Numbered from the stretch's first letter, positions 1 to 6,466 are shown. The stretch is DNA of 6,466 nt from Akkermansiaceae bacterium (GCA_025457805.1 JALOTR010000177.1:1-6466); one strand, 5' to 3'. Numbers and translations are program-made. Notes: generated from the sequence alone by a model not told the origin.

Positions 1-434
1 AGCGTGCTGCAAGAATCGGCATGGCGGGAGAAATCGAAACCTCCGATCCGCAACATTCCCACTCGGAGCTTGTCGGCGAAGGTGCCCACCGGATTGAAAA
101 CCCCGCTCAGACCGTCGATGGGATGGTGGAAGGGATCTGCCACGCGGTGCCATTTTCTCCCATGGCGCACCATGGCGCCCGGATAGAATCGGCGGAGGTC
201 TAGGGACGCATAATCCAGCAATCGCCGCGCCTCGGGATAGGCGGTGAGCAGCACCTGGAATCCACGATCCAAACGATAGCCTTCATGAAGATCGGTCGCC
301 ACGCGGCCACCCACGCGGTCCGCGGCTTCGCAAATCACATAGCTGCTGCCTTTGGCATGCAATTCACGGGCGCAGGCCAATCCTGCGAGCCCCGCGCCGA
401 TGATGATGGTGTCCACATTTTCCGGATTAATCAT
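1..434 (-). CDS. FAD-dependent amine oxidase/desaturase-like oxidoreductase (3' end outside window)
   Basis: The reading frame starts at the ATG at 434-432 and stays open to the window edge, giving the first 144 residues; the C-terminal part is missing. Residues 9-20 form the dinucleotide-binding beta-alpha-beta turn (TIIIGAGLAGLA, GxGxxG at 13-18). The acidic residue expected to bind the FAD ribose is E36 (VICEAADR), followed by the GG-R element VGGRV at 41-45. The motif DRGFQVLLTAYPE (56-68) is typical of flavin amine-oxidase/phytoene-desaturase-like proteins of the protoporphyrinogen-oxidase superfamily. It should therefore be a cytoplasmic flavoenzyme oxidising a C-N or C-C bond, but the substrate cannot be told. 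The start overlaps the stop of the upstream flavoprotein gene by four bases (ATGA). No Shine-Dalgarno sequence is visible, which fits translational coupling. Family assignment is confident; a specific function is not. Confidence 0.88.
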   Translation of the reverse strand, partial: MINPENVDTIIIGAGLAGLACARELHAKGSSYVICEAADRVGGRVATDLHEGYRLDRGFQVLLTAYPEARRLLDYASLDLRRFYPGAMVRHGRKWHRVADPFHHPIDGLSGVFNPVGTFADKLRVGMLRIGGFDFSRHADSCST

Positions 435-1420
435 GATGGCAAAAGTTTATCTAACAAAACAGCCGCCGCCGCCCATCCGGAGCAAGCCGCTCCTTCCACT
501 TTGGGCCCGGCGAAGGCATCGCCAGCCATGACAAGCGGCGGATGTGTATTCATGACCATGCAAGGTTCCGATTCCACCTGGGTCGGCTTGCTGTAGCGCC
601 AGCCATGCACCTGGAAGTCGATCACGTTTGATCGGACCCATGGCTTGATCGCTCGCAGAAGAAGAGCGGCGACCTCCTCACGATCGGCATCCCAATGCTG
701 TTGGCTGAACTCGGGACTGGCATGAATTGTCAAACATGGAATTGGAGAGATCCCCTTGAGTTGATTGTCCGCAAGCCAAGAAACCGGCCCCTCCTCAAAT
801 GCCATCCCGCCCGGTGACGACAATCCGCTCGGGCCATCCAGCACGGCCAACACAGCGAGGCAACACTCATAGGAACTTGCCGATAGGCGGGATTTTAAAT
901 CCGGCGGCATCTGGAAATTTCCTGAATCCAACAAGGCCATCGATTGCGGGATCGGTGGTGTCAAAATGATCGCATCCGCCCGGATGGATGCGCCGCCTTC
1001 GAGAGTCACATGCCATGATTCGCTCTCGCAGCGGATCGACTCCACCCGCTTTTCCAGGCACACCTCGATTCCACGAGCAAGGTGCTTCGGCAGAGCGGTC
1101 ATATCAGGAACACCGCGCCAGCGGGGATTTCCCATCGCGCCGGGTGAAAAGCCGCGACACCACTCTTGGAGCGTGCCCTGGTTACCGCATTCCCGTGTGA
1201 TTTCGCAAAACCGCTCGCTGCGGGCCGTGATGAATTGGGCTCCATGATCGAACACCGCCTCGCCGATCCTGCGGGAAGCCATGCGCCCGCCGAGATCGCG
1301 GCCCTTATCCACCACCCGCACCTGTTTTCCCGCACCCGCAAGATCCGCCGCCGCAGCCATGCCACTCATGCCAGCTCCGATCACAAGAACTTCGATGTGG
1401 CGATCTGATGGCGGTGGCAT
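431..1420 (-). CDS. Renalase-like NAD(P)/FAD-dependent oxidoreductase
   Basis: A complete 329-residue protein, the usual length for the bacterial renalase-like family (COG3380 type). Residues 10-22 carry the Rossmann fold with GAGMSG (15-20). D38 in VVDKG stands where the FAD ribose-binding acid is expected. GGRMASRR (44-51) and DHGAQFITAR (58-67) are hallmarks of this family. The C-terminal FAD motif is GDAFAGPKVEGAACSG (300-315), with the GPKVEGA element intact. No signal peptide or membrane segment is evident, so it is probably cytoplasmic. Characterised bacterial renalases oxidise isomeric dihydro-NAD(P) forms; whether this one does is inference. It is the first gene of a two-gene flavoprotein operon, and its TGA overlaps the next ATG (431-434). 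No good Shine-Dalgarno precedes the ATG at 1420, but no other start keeps the whole Rossmann motif. Confidence 0.9.
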   Translation of the reverse strand: MPPPSDRHIEVLVIGAGMSGMAAAADLAGAGKQVRVVDKGRDLGGRMASRRIGEAVFDHGAQFITARSERFCEITRECGNQGTLQEWCRGFSPGAMGNPRWRGVPDMTALPKHLARGIEVCLEKRVESIRCESESWHVTLEGGASIRADAIILTPPIPQSMALLDSGNFQMPPDLKSRLSASSYECCLAVLAVLDGPSGLSSPGGMAFEEGPVSWLADNQLKGISPIPCLTIHASPEFSQQHWDADREEVAALLLRAIKPWVRSNVIDFQVHGWRYSKPTQVESEPCMVMNTHPPLVMAGDAFAGPKVEGAACSGWAAAAVLLDKLLPS

Positions 1421-1451
1421 GATTCAAGGAACTTCGATTTCTCCGTGCGGG

Positions 1452-1479
1452 ATGCTAGATCAATTCTCCGCCAGCTCAA
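1452..1479 (-). promoter_or_regulatory. Candidate sigma-70-type promoter for the flavoprotein operon
   Basis: On the minus strand, TTGAGC (1479-1474) and TAGCAT (1457-1452) are separated by 16 bases. Each matches 4 of 6 consensus positions. Transcription would begin near 1445 and give a leader of about 25 bases before the ATG at 1420. The boxes lie in the 141-base region between the divergent flavoprotein and YbjT-like genes. I found no comparably placed pair for the plus-strand gene. This is a pattern match of modest strength. Confidence 0.27.
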
Positions 1480-1561
1480 TACTTGCGGCGATTTATTCCC
1501 ACCCTGCGGGACTTGTCGAATTGCGGATGGAATTGCGTTCGGATCGGGCTACCCTCCGGAC

Positions 1562-3019
1562 GTGCATGTTCTCGTCACAGGAGCCAACGGCTACATCGGC
1601 ATCCGGTTGATCCAGTCGCTGCTGGAAGTCGGCCACGAAATCACAACCGTGGTTCGCGATCGCCGCCGCTTCCCTCTCGGAAACTTCGGGGGCACGGAGC
1701 AGCAACTCCATCTGGTGGAAGCGGAGTTTCTCGATGCCGCGAGCATGCAGGCGCTCCCCGCCCATGTGGATGCCGCGTTCTATCTGATCCATTCGATGGG
1801 TTCCGGCGGGGACTTCGCCCGCAAGGAAGAACAATGCGCCTCGAATTTTTCCCAAGCCGCAAAGAGCCTCGGCTGGAAACGCGTCATCTACCTCGGCGGT
1901 CTCGCTGCCGACGAAGGCCCGCTGTCCGAGCATCTGTCATCGCGTCGGAGGGTGGAGGAAATTCTCTACGAATCCGGAGTGCCGCTCACCGTGCTCCGGG
2001 CATCGATCATCGTGGGATCCGGCTCGGCTTCGTTTGAAATCATCCGTGACCTTGCCGAGAAATTGCCCGTGCTCGTCACGCCGCGCTGGGTGCACACGCA
2101 TTGCCAGCCAATTGCCATTCGCAATGTCATCGATTATCTAACAGCCATTCTGAAACATCCGGAAACCGCCAACGCCAGTTATGATATCGGCGGACCGGAA
2201 GTGATGAGTTATCTCGATCTCATCAAAGGCTACTGCAAGGTCCGCGGGCTCAAGCGCATGTTCCTTCCCACCCGTCTGCTCAGTCCGCGCCTTTCGTCTG
2301 GCTGGCTTTGCCTGCTCACGTCCACCTCGTTTCCACTGGCACGCAGTCTTGTGGACTCGCTGACGCATGAGACCGTGTGTCATGACATGAAAATCCGCGA
2401 GTTGATACCGCTGGAGCTTTTGAGTTACCGCGAGGCCGTGGAGCGGGCCCTGGCGCGCATCGCCCAGAACCATGTGCCATCGAGTTGGATCGATTCGCTG
2501 GCGGCGGGCACCTTGTCGCCGCGATTGTTCGATGCCATCAAGGTTCCTGAACACGGAGTGCTCAGAGACTCCCGCGTCGTGCCGCTCACCGCACCCAGTG
2601 AAGATGTCATTTCCCGCATCTGGTCGCTCGGCGGCAGCAACGGCTGGCCCTCCATGAACTGGGCGTGGAACCTACGCGGCGTGTCCGACAAACTCGTGGG
2701 CGGCATCGGCATCCGCCGTGGCAGGCGTCACCCCGAGGACCTGCGGGTGGGCGATTCGCTGGATTTCTGGCGCGTCCTGCTCGCCGATCGGGAAAAAGGC
2801 CGCTTGATCCTTTTCGCCGAAATGAAACTCCCGGGAGAAGCCTGGCTGGAATTTTCCATCGAAGACCACCCGCCGGGCCACCCCGTCCTCCGCCAAACCG
2901 CCACCTTCCGCCCCCAAGGGCTGCTCGGCAGGCTCTACTGGCTGGCGGTCCTGCCATTTCACTGGATCCTCTTCCCCCGCATGGCCCGCAAACTCGCGGC
3001 TGGAAAACTGCCGGAGTGA
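1562..3019 (+). CDS. YbjT-like NAD(P)-binding SDR-family protein with C-terminal DUF2867
   Basis: Translated from the GTG at 1562 it has 485 residues, close to E. coli YbjT (about 476). It begins MHVLVTGANGYIG, placing the TGANGYIG nucleotide-binding motif at residues 6-13, as is normal for the family. Further family signatures are LIHSMGSGGDF (75-85), LRASIIVGSGSASFE (145-159), LPVLVTPRWV (168-177) and GGPEVMSY (210-217). Residues about 1-300 form an atypical short-chain dehydrogenase domain. Residues about 335-480 form DUF2867, with NWAWNLRGVSDKLVGG (366-381) and a hydrophobic end YWLAVLPFHWILFPRMA. The frame is open upstream to a GTG at 1445, but those 39 residues precede the Rossmann fold and look non-coding. 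No clear Shine-Dalgarno precedes either start. It is divergent from the flavoprotein pair, which hints at a shared redox or stress role. The substrate is unknown even for YbjT. Confidence 0.9.
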   Translation: MHVLVTGANGYIGIRLIQSLLEVGHEITTVVRDRRRFPLGNFGGTEQQLHLVEAEFLDAASMQALPAHVDAAFYLIHSMGSGGDFARKEEQCASNFSQAAKSLGWKRVIYLGGLAADEGPLSEHLSSRRRVEEILYESGVPLTVLRASIIVGSGSASFEIIRDLAEKLPVLVTPRWVHTHCQPIAIRNVIDYLTAILKHPETANASYDIGGPEVMSYLDLIKGYCKVRGLKRMFLPTRLLSPRLSSGWLCLLTSTSFPLARSLVDSLTHETVCHDMKIRELIPLELLSYREAVERALARIAQNHVPSSWIDSLAAGTLSPRLFDAIKVPEHGVLRDSRVVPLTAPSEDVISRIWSLGGSNGWPSMNWAWNLRGVSDKLVGGIGIRRGRRHPEDLRVGDSLDFWRVLLADREKGRLILFAEMKLPGEAWLEFSIEDHPPGHPVLRQTATFRPQGLLGRLYWLAVLPFHWILFPRMARKLAAGKLPE

Positions 3020-3051
3020 GGGGGCAGCGCTCCGATGAGCAATGAATCGCC

Positions 3052-3081
3052 TTGCCAGCGGAGATGGCCGTGGCTTATGAC
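3052..3081 (+). promoter_or_regulatory. Candidate promoter of the tRNA gene
   Basis: TTGCCA (3052-3057, 5 of 6 matches to the -35 consensus) and TATGAC (3076-3081, 4 of 6 to the -10) are 18 bases apart. They are followed by a G+C-rich stretch (3084-3090), the kind of discriminator common in stringently controlled stable-RNA promoters. Transcription would start about 60 bases before the mature tRNA. The site lies just after the end of the YbjT-like gene. An imperfect CGGAGT/GCTCCG hairpin at 3012-3034 overlaps that gene's stop codon but has no T-run, so read-through into the tRNA is also possible. Confidence 0.37.
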
Positions 3082-3149
3082 TTCGCGCCCCGTGAGGAAG
3101 GAACCAAGCAGCTCCCAAACGACTGCCTGAACCTTCCCGCATTCAACAA

Positions 3150-3222
<73 letters not shown>

Positions 3223-3273
3223 CCTGATGACAATCAACAGGTTATGAGCTCACACACCAGATAAACCCAGGAA

Positions 3274-4968
3274 TCAGTAGATCGCGTCCCTGCGGGCACG
3301 AATCTCATCCGGAGTCAGTGGGCGATTGTAAATTGCCACCTCATCCATGCCTCCCCTGAACAATCGGCGCATGCTGGGAGGCGCGCCGAATTCGGGGGTC
3401 AGGAGCCTGCCCAACAGCACATGGTTTGGCCCGATAAGTTGATCAGTGGCAAGCACGATTTCGTTCACCAATTCTCCATCCACGAACAGCTGAAGCTGAT
3501 CGCCTGTCCGTTGCACCACCAAGTGTGTCCACTTGCAGGGCACATAAATTCTTTTGGAGTTCAAGTTCACGCCGAGGGAAGGTCCGGGAGGCCACCGGTG
3601 AAGAAACCGGATGTTGCCCATCTCCTGTTTGTTGGCACAAACCTCCACCACCATGCTGTGGTTATTATGGGGCAGAGGTTTATTGCTGTTGAGCAAGGCA
3701 ACCAAGGTCGAGTTCGAGAAGTTTTCCGCCTCGAACCATAGCTCAATGGCATAACCATTCTCGACGGAGGGAGTCCACGGAGAATCGAGCATCAGGAGTG
3801 TATCCGGATCCGCACGGTCACCGGGAAAAAGCAACGAACGGTTTCCCGTAGAATGATGGCGGAAACCAACATCCCCAAGAATTCGGAATGCCGGACCTCC
3901 GTCGATCTCGTTGGGCAGCATCCCTGATGAGTCTTCCTGGAAACGCCAGTAGCCCCATGGCTGCGATGCCAGAATGAGATCGCGGTAGCTATCCGGAATA
4001 TCCAATGGAACCAACTCGGCCGGCAGCATGGTGGTGAACTCCTCGGGCAATGCCTTGATGCTGAGAGGGCTCTCCATATCCTGATCCACCCGGACGGCCT
4101 GGGACTCCCCGATCGTGGTGCTGATGGTGCCTCCAATCTTCTTGTTCTCCATGAACACATCCGCCCTGCCATCGAAAACCATGACATCGGTTGGCAGATC
4201 CGGGGTGACGTTCAGTGCAAACTCGGTTCCCCGGTCCACCACGGTGCAATGCGGAGAGTTCACCACAAATCCCTCTGCGCCGAGAGGAACCTGAACCCTG
4301 AGCTTGCCACGCAGACAAACGAGTTCATCGACGCTCCTGAGATCGAGTTCCAAAGGTGCCTCTGCGGAAACGGTGACACCGTTCAGAAAAGAGAAAGAAA
4401 GCCGCCCCGAACTGGCCTTCAGCCTTCCCATTTCCAGCAATTGCCCGGCATGACTCGGTGCATTGTCCATTTCCCACTTCACATCCACCGCACCCAGCAG
4501 CACGGCAATGGGAGCATTTCCCGCGGGAAACTCCTTTCGTGCAATGAAGCCTCCTTGTGGTGAGGGATGGAGGATGAAATACGCAAGCACCAGACTCAAC
4601 AAAATGACAGCAGCCAAAGCATACCGGATCCCGAAGCCGCCAAACCATTGTCGCAGCGGAGCCTCGGGCGGCTGACTGCGGATGCGTTCCATGACCAAAG
4701 CCGAAAACTCGGATTCTCCCATCCGGCTGACAGAAGGGGCTTTCATCTCCTCTTCATTTCCCCAACCCAGCGAGTCAGACACCCTCAGCCACCGCGGCGC
4801 AGCGTAGTGGACGGTCTTGAGTTCGGAAAGGATGGTGACTTCCTCCGCGAAGCGCGCGCGGAACTCTTCGTTCTGCCGGAGCTTGTCGAGTAAAACGAGT
4901 TGGCGGGCATCGTCCACATCGGCTCCATGCCAAGCGGCTAGCAAGTCTTGTAAGTCCTGATCGATCAT
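3274..4968 (-). CDS. Membrane-anchored FecR-domain protein with C-terminal LamG-like domain (putative sigma-factor regulator)
   Basis: A 564-residue protein from the ATG at 4968. Residues 1-110 are charged and partly helical, probably cytoplasmic. One membrane segment lies at about 116-134 (YALAAVILLSLVLAYFILH). A FecR domain follows at about 185-275, with ELDLRSVDELVCLRGKLRV, FVVNSPHCTVVDRGTEFAL and VMVFDGRADVF. Residues about 330-560 form a concanavalin-like LamG jelly roll: WGYWRFQEDSSG (338-349), YAIELWFEAENF (406-417), WTHLVVQRTGDQLQLFVDGELV (480-501), and the typical end MDEVAIYNRPLTPDEI (541-556). The FecR and LamG parts should be outside the inner membrane. The start overlaps the stop of the ECF sigma gene by four bases (ATGA), so the product is probably its dedicated regulator. 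The N-terminal part has no cysteine and thus no zinc anti-sigma motif. Anti-sigma action and ligand sensing by LamG are inferred from context. Confidence 0.9.
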   Translation of the reverse strand: MIDQDLQDLLAAWHGADVDDARQLVLLDKLRQNEEFRARFAEEVTILSELKTVHYAAPRWLRVSDSLGWGNEEEMKAPSVSRMGESEFSALVMERIRSQPPEAPLRQWFGGFGIRYALAAVILLSLVLAYFILHPSPQGGFIARKEFPAGNAPIAVLLGAVDVKWEMDNAPSHAGQLLEMGRLKASSGRLSFSFLNGVTVSAEAPLELDLRSVDELVCLRGKLRVQVPLGAEGFVVNSPHCTVVDRGTEFALNVTPDLPTDVMVFDGRADVFMENKKIGGTISTTIGESQAVRVDQDMESPLSIKALPEEFTTMLPAELVPLDIPDSYRDLILASQPWGYWRFQEDSSGMLPNEIDGGPAFRILGDVGFRHHSTGNRSLLFPGDRADPDTLLMLDSPWTPSVENGYAIELWFEAENFSNSTLVALLNSNKPLPHNNHSMVVEVCANKQEMGNIRFLHRWPPGPSLGVNLNSKRIYVPCKWTHLVVQRTGDQLQLFVDGELVNEIVLATDQLIGPNHVLLGRLLTPEFGAPPSMRRLFRGGMDEVAIYNRPLTPDEIRARRDAIY

Positions 4969-5546
4969 TGTGCGAATTCCCGGCTTACACAGTCCTTCAG
5001 CAGCTGGTGTGCCCGCCAGTGTATCTGATAAATGGCATTGACGGAAGTGCCGAATTCCGTCGCGATTTTGGTAGGTTGCTCCCCGTCCAAGCCAGCCCGC
5101 ACCGCCCTCCGCATCCGTTCCGGAAGCTTGGCAACACAACGCAGCAGCATTTCGATCTCCTCGCTCCGGTGGGAACTTGCCGCCACATCCAGTTCCTTCT
5201 CGGCGATTTCCGCCACCTCCCCACGGAAACGATCCAAAGCACGACTCCGGCGTCCCGAGCTGCGAAAGTGCATCTTGACCAGATTCCGCGCGATCCCACG
5301 GAGCCATGCACCGAAATCCGAATCCCGCTGGAACGTCGATAGCTTGCGGAAGGCGATGATGAAAGTTTCCTGGGCCAGGTCGTCCGCATCGTCCATGTGA
5401 TAGACCTGCCCTGCGAGGAAGCTGCGCAGGGGAAGTCCGTGGGCCCGGACGATGAATTGATACGCATCCACCTGTCCGGCGGAAATGCGATCAAGGACAG
5501 CAGCTAACTCTTCAGCATCCATCACCCCTAGAACTGCCGCAGACAT
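4965..5546 (-). CDS. ECF-type RNA polymerase sigma factor
   Basis: With the ATG at 5546 the protein has 193 residues, a normal ECF length. Sigma region 2 lies at about 29-97, with MDDADDLAQETFIIAFRKL (51-69) and the region 2.3/2.4 stretch FGAWLRGIARNLVKMHFR (78-95). After a linker comes region 4 at about 134-187, with LPERMRRAV and the helix-turn-helix TKIATEFGTSVNAIYQIHWRA (159-179). It resembles the Rhodopirellula/Verrucomicrobium group of ECF sigma factors. It should direct RNA polymerase to a small set of promoters. The start is uncertain: in-frame candidates are TTG 5570, ATG 5552, ATG 5546 and ATG 5522. I chose 5546 because GAGAG lies six bases before it; all candidates precede region 2. 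The downstream FecR/LamG gene overlaps it by four bases, so the two are likely co-translated and functionally paired. Confidence 0.92.
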   Translation of the reverse strand: MSAAVLGVMDAEELAAVLDRISAGQVDAYQFIVRAHGLPLRSFLAGQVYHMDDADDLAQETFIIAFRKLSTFQRDSDFGAWLRGIARNLVKMHFRSSGRRSRALDRFRGEVAEIAEKELDVAASSHRSEEIEMLLRCVAKLPERMRRAVRAGLDGEQPTKIATEFGTSVNAIYQIHWRAHQLLKDCVSREFAQ

Positions 5547-5876
5547 CCCCATCTCTCGCGGAAACTTCAAGAAATTCGGCCCACCGGCAAACGAATGGAA
5601 AAATCCAGTAAGAAGCCTGGAAACATCGGCAAACCAATCACCGGGCAGGTTGCCCTCTCAAAAGTCCAAAACCTGAAAAATCCAATGCATTCCAAATTCC
5701 CGACATCAGGACTCCGCTCAGGCCCGAACCAGTCCAGCCCCAACGTCTCCAGATGATATCGATTCATGAGGCCAGAAAATCCACAGGAGCATCGTGGAAA
5801 AATGAGAGGGTTCCCATGCGTCGGCAGATTCCTATCAAGAGAAATTCTTTGAAGTCATCAAAAACCCATTCAACCC
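5547..5876. promoter_or_regulatory. Divergent intergenic region between sigma factor and pseudopilin-like gene
   Basis: About 330 bases with no convincing gene, less G+C-rich than its surroundings. It should hold the promoters of both the sigma operon (leftward) and the pseudopilin-like gene (rightward). Visible elements are an 8-base palindrome AATGCATT near 5684, a short hairpin GGGCA-GGT-TGCCC (5643-5655), and three copies of a TGGATTTTT-like word on the minus strand (5597-5607, 5674-5684, 5773-5783). Two ECF-like box pairs are also present: minus strand GGAAC (5814-5810) with CGAT (5794-5791), and plus strand GAAC (5726-5729) with CGTC (5744-5747). Their spacing is slightly shorter than usual for ECF promoters, so neither is called. 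Two 66-codon minus-strand frames cover part of it and are discussed in the findings. Confidence 0.45.
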
Positions 5877-6466
5877 ATGAAACCTCTGACCCAGTTCGAA
5901 CTTCCGAATCGTCCACCCAACCCAGGCATTCGGCCGCGCCAAAGATTGTCCGCCCATTGGGCATACCGGCCCCGCAAGGGCTTCACACTGACCGAAGTGC
6001 TCGTGGTCATCACCCTCATTGTGGTGCTCGCGGCACTCACCTTCCTGTTCGTCTCCAAGGCGCGCGAAAATGCCCGCAGAAGCGCTAGTGTTTCAAACCT
6101 TCGCCAATTCGGCGTGGCATTCAATTCCTTCGTGGGAGACAATTCCGGATGCCTGCCCGCGCCGCGCTACGGCAGCAGGTATTGGCCCCACACCATGTGG
6201 CCCTATTTGTCGTCTTTGGAGGTCTACCTCGTGCCGGATACGCCAAACCGCCCAAGACCCGCCAATTCTCCGGAAGTCTTGGACGGCTATTTCGATCTTC
6301 CGGACAGATCCGCACAAACTCCGGAAGAGGTGCCCATTCGCTGGAACTACGTGATCAATGGCGGCGGACTCAACTTGCCCTTCAGCGAATCCTATCCTGA
6401 AGGAATGAAACCACCCGGCATGAGCAAAGGGGTCGGCCGCCCGTTGATGCAACTGACCGATCCTTC
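5877..6466 (+). CDS. Prepilin-type N-terminal domain (pseudopilin-like) protein, 3' end outside window
   Basis: The frame starts at the ATG at 5877 (in-frame stop at 5850-5852) and remains open to the window end, giving 196 residues. Residues 34-40 read KGFTLTE, the prepilin peptidase site: cleavage is expected after G35, with F as new residue 1 and E at position +5. The hydrophobic helix follows (VLVVITLIVVLAALTFLFV, 41-59). Then comes a helical region with SVSNLRQFGVAFNSFVGDNSG (71-91), the pattern of the many verrucomicrobial and planctomycete type II pseudopilin-like proteins. The mature protein should sit in the membrane by its N-terminal helix with the rest exported. The leader is unusually long (35 residues), rich in proline and arginine, and no Shine-Dalgarno precedes the ATG. 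A TTG at 5946 would give a 12-residue leader. It is divergent from the sigma operon and may be its target (inference). Confidence 0.88.
   Translation, partial: MKPLTQFELPNRPPNPGIRPRQRLSAHWAYRPRKGFTLTEVLVVITLIVVLAALTFLFVSKARENARRSASVSNLRQFGVAFNSFVGDNSGCLPAPRYGSRYWPHTMWPYLSSLEVYLVPDTPNRPRPANSPEVLDGYFDLPDRSAQTPEEVPIRWNYVINGGGLNLPFSESYPEGMKPPGMSKGVGRPLMQLTDP

Noticed and set aside
1445..1561. Upstream extension of the YbjT-like protein to the GTG at 1445 (524 residues).
   Set aside because: The 39 extra residues lie before the Rossmann motif, which in this family begins within the first few residues, and the stretch overlaps the probable divergent promoter. The GTG at 1562 gives the normal family length.
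2672..3142. Minus-strand open frame of 156 codons opposite the end of the YbjT-like gene.
   Set aside because: It is a shadow of a G+C-rich conserved gene; its product is low-complexity and arginine/proline-rich with no recognisable domain.
3223..3273. Possible terminator after the tRNA (CCTG...CAGG at 3223-3241) or shared with the convergent FecR/LamG gene.
   Set aside because: The stem has only four paired bases plus three after a mismatch, and no T-run follows on either strand.
3421..3741. Plus-strand open frame of 106 codons opposite the LamG domain.
   Set aside because: It is antisense to a well-supported domain-containing gene and shows no motif.
4969..5307. Upstream extension of the FecR/LamG frame to 677 residues.
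   Set aside because: The added 113 codons lie wholly inside the sigma factor gene in another frame and resemble no protein. The ATG at 4968 forms the usual ATGA overlap with the sigma stop.
5643..5655. Short hairpin GGGCA-GGT-TGCCC as a terminator or riboswitch element.
   Set aside because: It has a five-pair stem only, with no adjacent T-run and no recognisable riboswitch core.

Overview
The window looks like chromosomal DNA of moderately high G+C from a bacterium of the Planctomycetes-Verrucomicrobia group, most likely a verrucomicrobium. The evidence is the right-hand half: an ECF sigma factor gene, a membrane-anchored FecR protein carrying a C-terminal LamG-like domain, and a divergent single pseudopilin-like protein with an N-terminal GFTLTE prepilin motif. 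That combination is typical of Verrucomicrobia. The phylum call is inference from gene content; the window contains no phylogenetic marker other than a tRNA.

Left part (1-3019): a redox block. Two FAD-dependent oxidoreductases lie head to tail on the minus strand: a renalase-like protein (431-1420), followed by an amine-oxidase/desaturase-like protein cut by the window edge (1-434). They share a 4-base ATGA stop/start overlap, so they are probably co-transcribed and translationally coupled. Divergent from them across a short intergenic region is a complete YbjT-like protein (1562-3019), an NAD(P)-binding Rossmann domain followed by DUF2867. No substrates can be assigned from sequence.

Middle (3020-3273): a single tRNA gene with anticodon CAT (3150-3222) and a plausible promoter at 3052-3081. 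Its body resembles the lysidine-dependent tRNA-Ile2 more than an elongator or initiator tRNA-Met, so it probably reads AUA isoleucine codons.

Right part (3274-6466): a regulatory and surface block. The ECF sigma factor (4965-5546, minus) is followed, again with an ATGA overlap, by the FecR/LamG protein (3274-4968, minus). The latter has a cytoplasmic N-terminus, one membrane segment and a large exported region, and is best read as the membrane regulator or sensor of the sigma factor. A non-coding stretch of about 330 bases separates the sigma gene from the divergent pseudopilin-like gene (5877 to the window end, 3' truncated). A simple model is that the LamG domain senses an external ligand, possibly a glycan, and controls the sigma factor, which may act on promoters in the shared divergent region. 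This model is inference.

I see no CRISPR array, insertion sequence, rRNA, phage gene or integrase. The genes belong to recognisable families. The less ordinary points are the FecR-LamG fusion next to its sigma factor, the chain of 4-base overlaps reaching upstream of the sigma gene, the long proline/arginine-rich leader of the pseudopilin, and the identity of the CAT tRNA.
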